Assembly (NCBI GenBank): GCA_900314165.1
Contig: OMUE01000121.1
Location: forward strand, 1-6,993
Reading direction: 5' to 3'
Source of the DNA: an uncultured Acidaminococcus sp.
GTDB lineage: Bacteria; Bacillota_C; Negativicutes; Acidaminococcales; Acidaminococcaceae
Length of the DNA: 6,993 nt
Shown here: positions 6,647-6,993 of the stretch, piece after piece
Layout of the letters: every line of letters begins with the position of its first letter
Numbering within the stretch: position 1 is the first letter of the stretch
Made by a program: the position numbers and the translations under genes
The notes under the pieces: model-generated
Databases searched by the model: none
What the model was told of the DNA's origin: nothing
Seen by the model: the letters and a program-made list of their open reading frames with translations, nothing else

Positions 6647-6993
6647 TTAGCGGATATAGACGAAGCCGTCCATAATCCGGCGAGCCGTTCTTACTACGCC
6701 GCCTTGCAGCACTTTTTCGCCGTCCATCTTCATGAGCACGTCGGTCACGCCGCTGGAGTGGCCCAGACGTACGCATTCATCCTTGTGTTCACCCAGGATG
6801 TCGCTGACGATGGTGCCGGGGATCTTGGCAGCTGCGCCGGTAGCTACTGCTACGGTCATAGGATAAGCTTTGTGCAGAGCGCCTACGGAGATGGCCCGTA
6901 CGCACAGGTCCATGTCTTCAGCCTTGACGATCTTGCCATCCATGTTCTTGTAGTCCTGAGGAGCGCTGACGATGGCTACCTTCGGAGCGGAAG
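6647..6993 (-). CDS. Second PrpF-family isomerase (partial, C-terminal part only)
   Basis: Only the last 115 or so codons are in view; the reading frame stays open to the window edge, so this is truncation by the window and not a pseudogene. The visible part begins APKVAIVSAPQDYKN and ends with RTARRIMDGFVYIR, the PrpF-family C-terminal signature. An ungapped comparison by eye with the last 113 residues of the PrpF protein at 1960-3093 gives 60 identical positions (about 53%). They are thus clear but not recent paralogues. The N-terminal lysine and cysteine needed for catalysis lie outside the window and cannot be checked. The methionine at 6943 is internal and not the start. The gene is 27 bases upstream of the hydratase gene on the same strand, which implies an isomerase-hydratase pair acting in series. 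Confidence 0.9.
   Translation of the reverse strand, partial: SAPKVAIVSAPQDYKNMDGKIVKAEDMDLCVRAISVGALHKAYPMTVAVATGAAAKIPGTIVSDILGEHKDECVRLGHSSGVTDVLMKMDGEKVLQGGVVRTARRIMDGFVYIR

Noticed and set aside
6647..6943. A complete 98-residue protein starting at the ATG at 6943
   Set aside because: The frame stays open and homologous to the other PrpF protein upstream to the window edge, so that methionine is internal to a larger gene.

Overview
The window reads as part of a tricarboxylate (aconitate-type) catabolic locus from a GC-balanced anaerobic Firmicute. My best guess is an Acidaminococcus-like member of the Negativicutes. This rests on gene content, on strong GGAGG-type ribosome binding sites before every gene whose start is visible, and on what is known of the genus: A. 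fermentans is reported to oxidise trans-aconitate and citrate. The sequence alone does not prove the taxon.

Layout. 1-167 is non-coding, with a small palindrome and a TTCACT array. 168-536 (-) is a RidA-family protein with its own likely promoter. 541-705 is intergenic and carries an 85-bp nested palindromic repeat. 706-1932 (-) is a dicarboxylate/amino acid:cation symporter (DAACS family), and 1960-3093 (-) is a PrpF-family isomerase directly upstream of it, so the two form a prpF-like/symporter operon. 3094-3263 is a divergent promoter region with an AT-rich dyad. 3264-4196 (+) is a LysR-type regulator. 4199-4299 holds a second copy of the palindromic repeat family and then a 16-bp-stem bidirectional terminator. 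4331-6619 (-) is a 762-residue aconitase-superfamily hydratase, and 6647-6993 (-) is the C-terminal part of a second PrpF-family protein that runs off the window edge.

How the genes fit together. PrpF-family enzymes move or isomerise the double bond of aconitate-like acids, and aconitase-family enzymes hydrate or dehydrate tricarboxylates. A LysR regulator plus a carboxylate/amino-acid-type transporter is the usual surrounding for such a catabolic module. The set LysR + PrpF + transporter + aconitase-like hydratase matches the gene types I recall in the poorly characterised E. coli ybhD-ybhH-ybhI-ybhJ cluster, but with a different transporter family and a second PrpF. My hypothesis is uptake of an aconitate-like acid, isomerisation by one or both PrpF paralogues, then hydration towards citrate or isocitrate. 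The substrate is inferred, not seen. Two residue-level oddities make the locus more interesting: the symporter lacks the arginine that binds acidic side chains and has NKDGV in place of NMDGT, and the hydratase keeps the Fe-S cysteines but differs from textbook aconitase at several active-site positions.
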